Shown here: positions 62,494-64,000 of the stretch, in pieces
Layout: each line of letters starts with the position of its first letter
Numbering within the stretch: the first letter of the stretch is position 1
DNA from: Sipunculus nudus
Taxonomy: Eukaryota > Annelida > Sipuncula > Golfingiida > Sipunculidae
Length of the DNA stretch: 64,000 nucleotides
Direction: 5' to 3'
Assembly (NCBI GenBank): GCA_026874595.1
Contig: CM049313.1
Location: 19,527,508 to 19,591,507 of the forward strand
The notes under the pieces: model-generated
What the model saw: only the letters and a program-made list of their open reading frames with translations
Databases searched by the model: none
What the model was told of the DNA's origin: nothing
Translations under genes and position numbers: made by a program

Positions 62494-63672
62494 TTAGCTA
62501 ACCTGTGAGCTTATGCGATGGTGTGGCGTCGTCGGTTGTCTGTACGTTAACCTATACTATCTTGAAAACGGCAAGAGTTAGCATCACGAAATTTTATGCA
62601 AAAAGTTAGTCATCTAAAAAAACTCTATCGGATTTTGCTTATTTTTTGGCTAACTGCTTATTTTAGATTTTATAGGGAAAAAGCTAAAAAAGCTTTAAAA
62701 ATCTTCTTCTCCGAAACTGTTCAGCCAAATTGTCCAATGATTCACAGAAATGATTCGGGAACAATCTCTCTGAAGTTTGTTCAAATGGTTTAAGTTTGGT
62801 GATTTTTGGCCGAGTTACAGCTAGTTGAACTTAGTCATCTGTCCAAAAATCATACTAAAATTACAGTCTTACAAACGGCTGGAGCTATCATCATCAAATT
62901 TTATGCCAATGTTGGTCACATAGACATATCTAAAATTGAGGTATTGGTGGCGCCACCTGCATCGGCCTTTTTTGTACAGGGGTCATCAGTGCCCATATCA
63001 TACTGACAGCTACAAAAAACTTCTTCTCTGAAACCATGTGGCCAAATTGTTTAATATCGCACAGAAATGATCCTAGGGTAGTGCTTTCTGAACTTTGTTC
63101 AAATTGTCTCAGGTCAGTAACTTTTGGCTGAGTTATGGTAAGCTGAATTTAGTCATATGCAGCCCATTTTAGCTCAGTGGCTACAAAGATCTTCTTCTCA
63201 AAAACCACTCGGCCAAATTCTTAAATCTCACACATTAATTATCCTTAGATGTTGATAATTCAAGTTTGTTCAAATGGTTTTGGTTCAATGATTTTTGGCT
63301 GAGTTATGGGAAGCTTAACTTAGCCATTTTGCTGTATTTTCCCATATGAGTTATAAACCTGCAAAACGTTTTTTGACTGACGCCACTGAGGCCAAATGTT
63401 TAATATTTTACAAGAACAATCCCCTGAATATTTCTTATAATAATTGCCTTTATGGTTCCAAAGAATGAATTTTGGCTGAATTATAAAGATTGAATTGAGT
63501 CATTTTACCATATACGTTAGCTGTGTGAAGCAGATACTTCTAGCCTGGAACCAGTTTATCAGCATCCTTTACATCATGCCTCCAGACATTTAGATTTCAG
63601 GTTATCTATGGTTAATATTGACAAGAATGTGTTTTAAAAAAACTTTTAAAAAATGTTAATTTTGATTTTGTG
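62494..63672 (+). repeat. Dispersed 1.2-kb repeat, copy C2
   Basis: Full-length homolog of 19495-20710, same orientation. Contains GGTGGCGCCACCTGCATCGG at 62948. Followed by another GGTGCCACCTACATTGACTT module at about 63672, so it merges into the palindrome-module family. Confidence 0.8.
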
Positions 63673-64000
63673 GTGCCACCTACATTGACTTGTTTTATGG
63701 GCAAAAACCACATAATTTTAGCCTTTTTCAGCTTAAAATGTTTATGATGAAAATGTCAAGTTGATTCGTTCAATTTTTCAAAAGTATTATCCTAGGACAT
63801 GGTTCTTTCAATCATATCAGAAAAGCTTAAGTTGGTCTTATGGCCATTATTATGTCTAACTGAAACTGAGGACTGCAAAACTGTTCTTCTACAAAATTAT
63901 TGTTTCAATTATAACTTCTGTAACATGGCACAAAAATTATTCATAGGTGGCCTTTGTTCAAGTTTACTTGAATGATTTTTGGCAGAATTATTGGACCTTT
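63673..64000. other. Non-coding end of window
   Basis: Palindrome-module-like sequence at the left, then AT-rich DNA; no further exon of the channel gene recognised. Confidence 0.4.

Overview
The window is animal genomic DNA: one large, spliced, plus-strand gene with short coding exons and long AT-rich introns full of decayed DNA transposons, Helitrons and minisatellites. The repeat landscape (Helitron/Helentron families with 'TCCGTCCGTC'-type internal runs, many TA-target TIR elements) and the gene family suggest a marine lophotrochozoan, probably a bivalve mollusc. That taxon call is an inference.

The gene is an inositol 1,4,5-trisphosphate receptor (IP3R/ITPR) family calcium-release channel. 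I could assemble 28 exons (6378-62104; 3421 nt, about 1140 residues) whose phases agree at every junction with no internal stop. They cover the C-terminal part of the receptor: part of the cytosolic solenoid, the RIH-associated region, the transmembrane pore domain, and the C-terminal C2H2-type linker (CFIC ... H ... H). The N-terminal ligand-binding half and the last exon(s) lie outside the window or were not found. The pore loop departs from the family: where IP3Rs have GGGVGD and RyRs GGGIGD, this protein reads G-L-I-G-S-I-T-D, after a very short luminal loop. It is a divergent paralog, perhaps of the invertebrate IP3R-B type.

Layout: 1-6377 has PIF/Harbinger-like MITEs, two AT-rich satellite arrays and a possible minus-strand gene end. 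6378-7475 holds exons 1-3. 7476-14618 is an intron with nested Helentron-like elements carrying an endonuclease remnant and a TIR transposon. 14619-27476 holds exons 4-10, separated by a pogo/Tigger element, a second TIR family, a hAT element with an exact 8-bp target duplication, and a field of modules built on a GGTGGCGCCACC palindrome. 27477-33402 holds exons 11-15. 33428-39029 is a Helitron with a roughly 180-bp satellite core, itself split by a Helentron. 41205-49574 holds exons 16-21. 52809-62104 holds exons 22-28, with another Helentron and a second CCGTAAAA-type transposon in the 5.1-kb intron after exon 25.

The most unusual feature is that four exon/intron junctions of this gene are embedded in minisatellites. 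The repeat unit contains the exon edge plus its splice site (two 5' splice sites, two 3' splice sites), producing rows of decoy splice sites beside the real one. In every case the decoys lead to an early in-frame stop. One array was later split by a 3.5-kb transposon.
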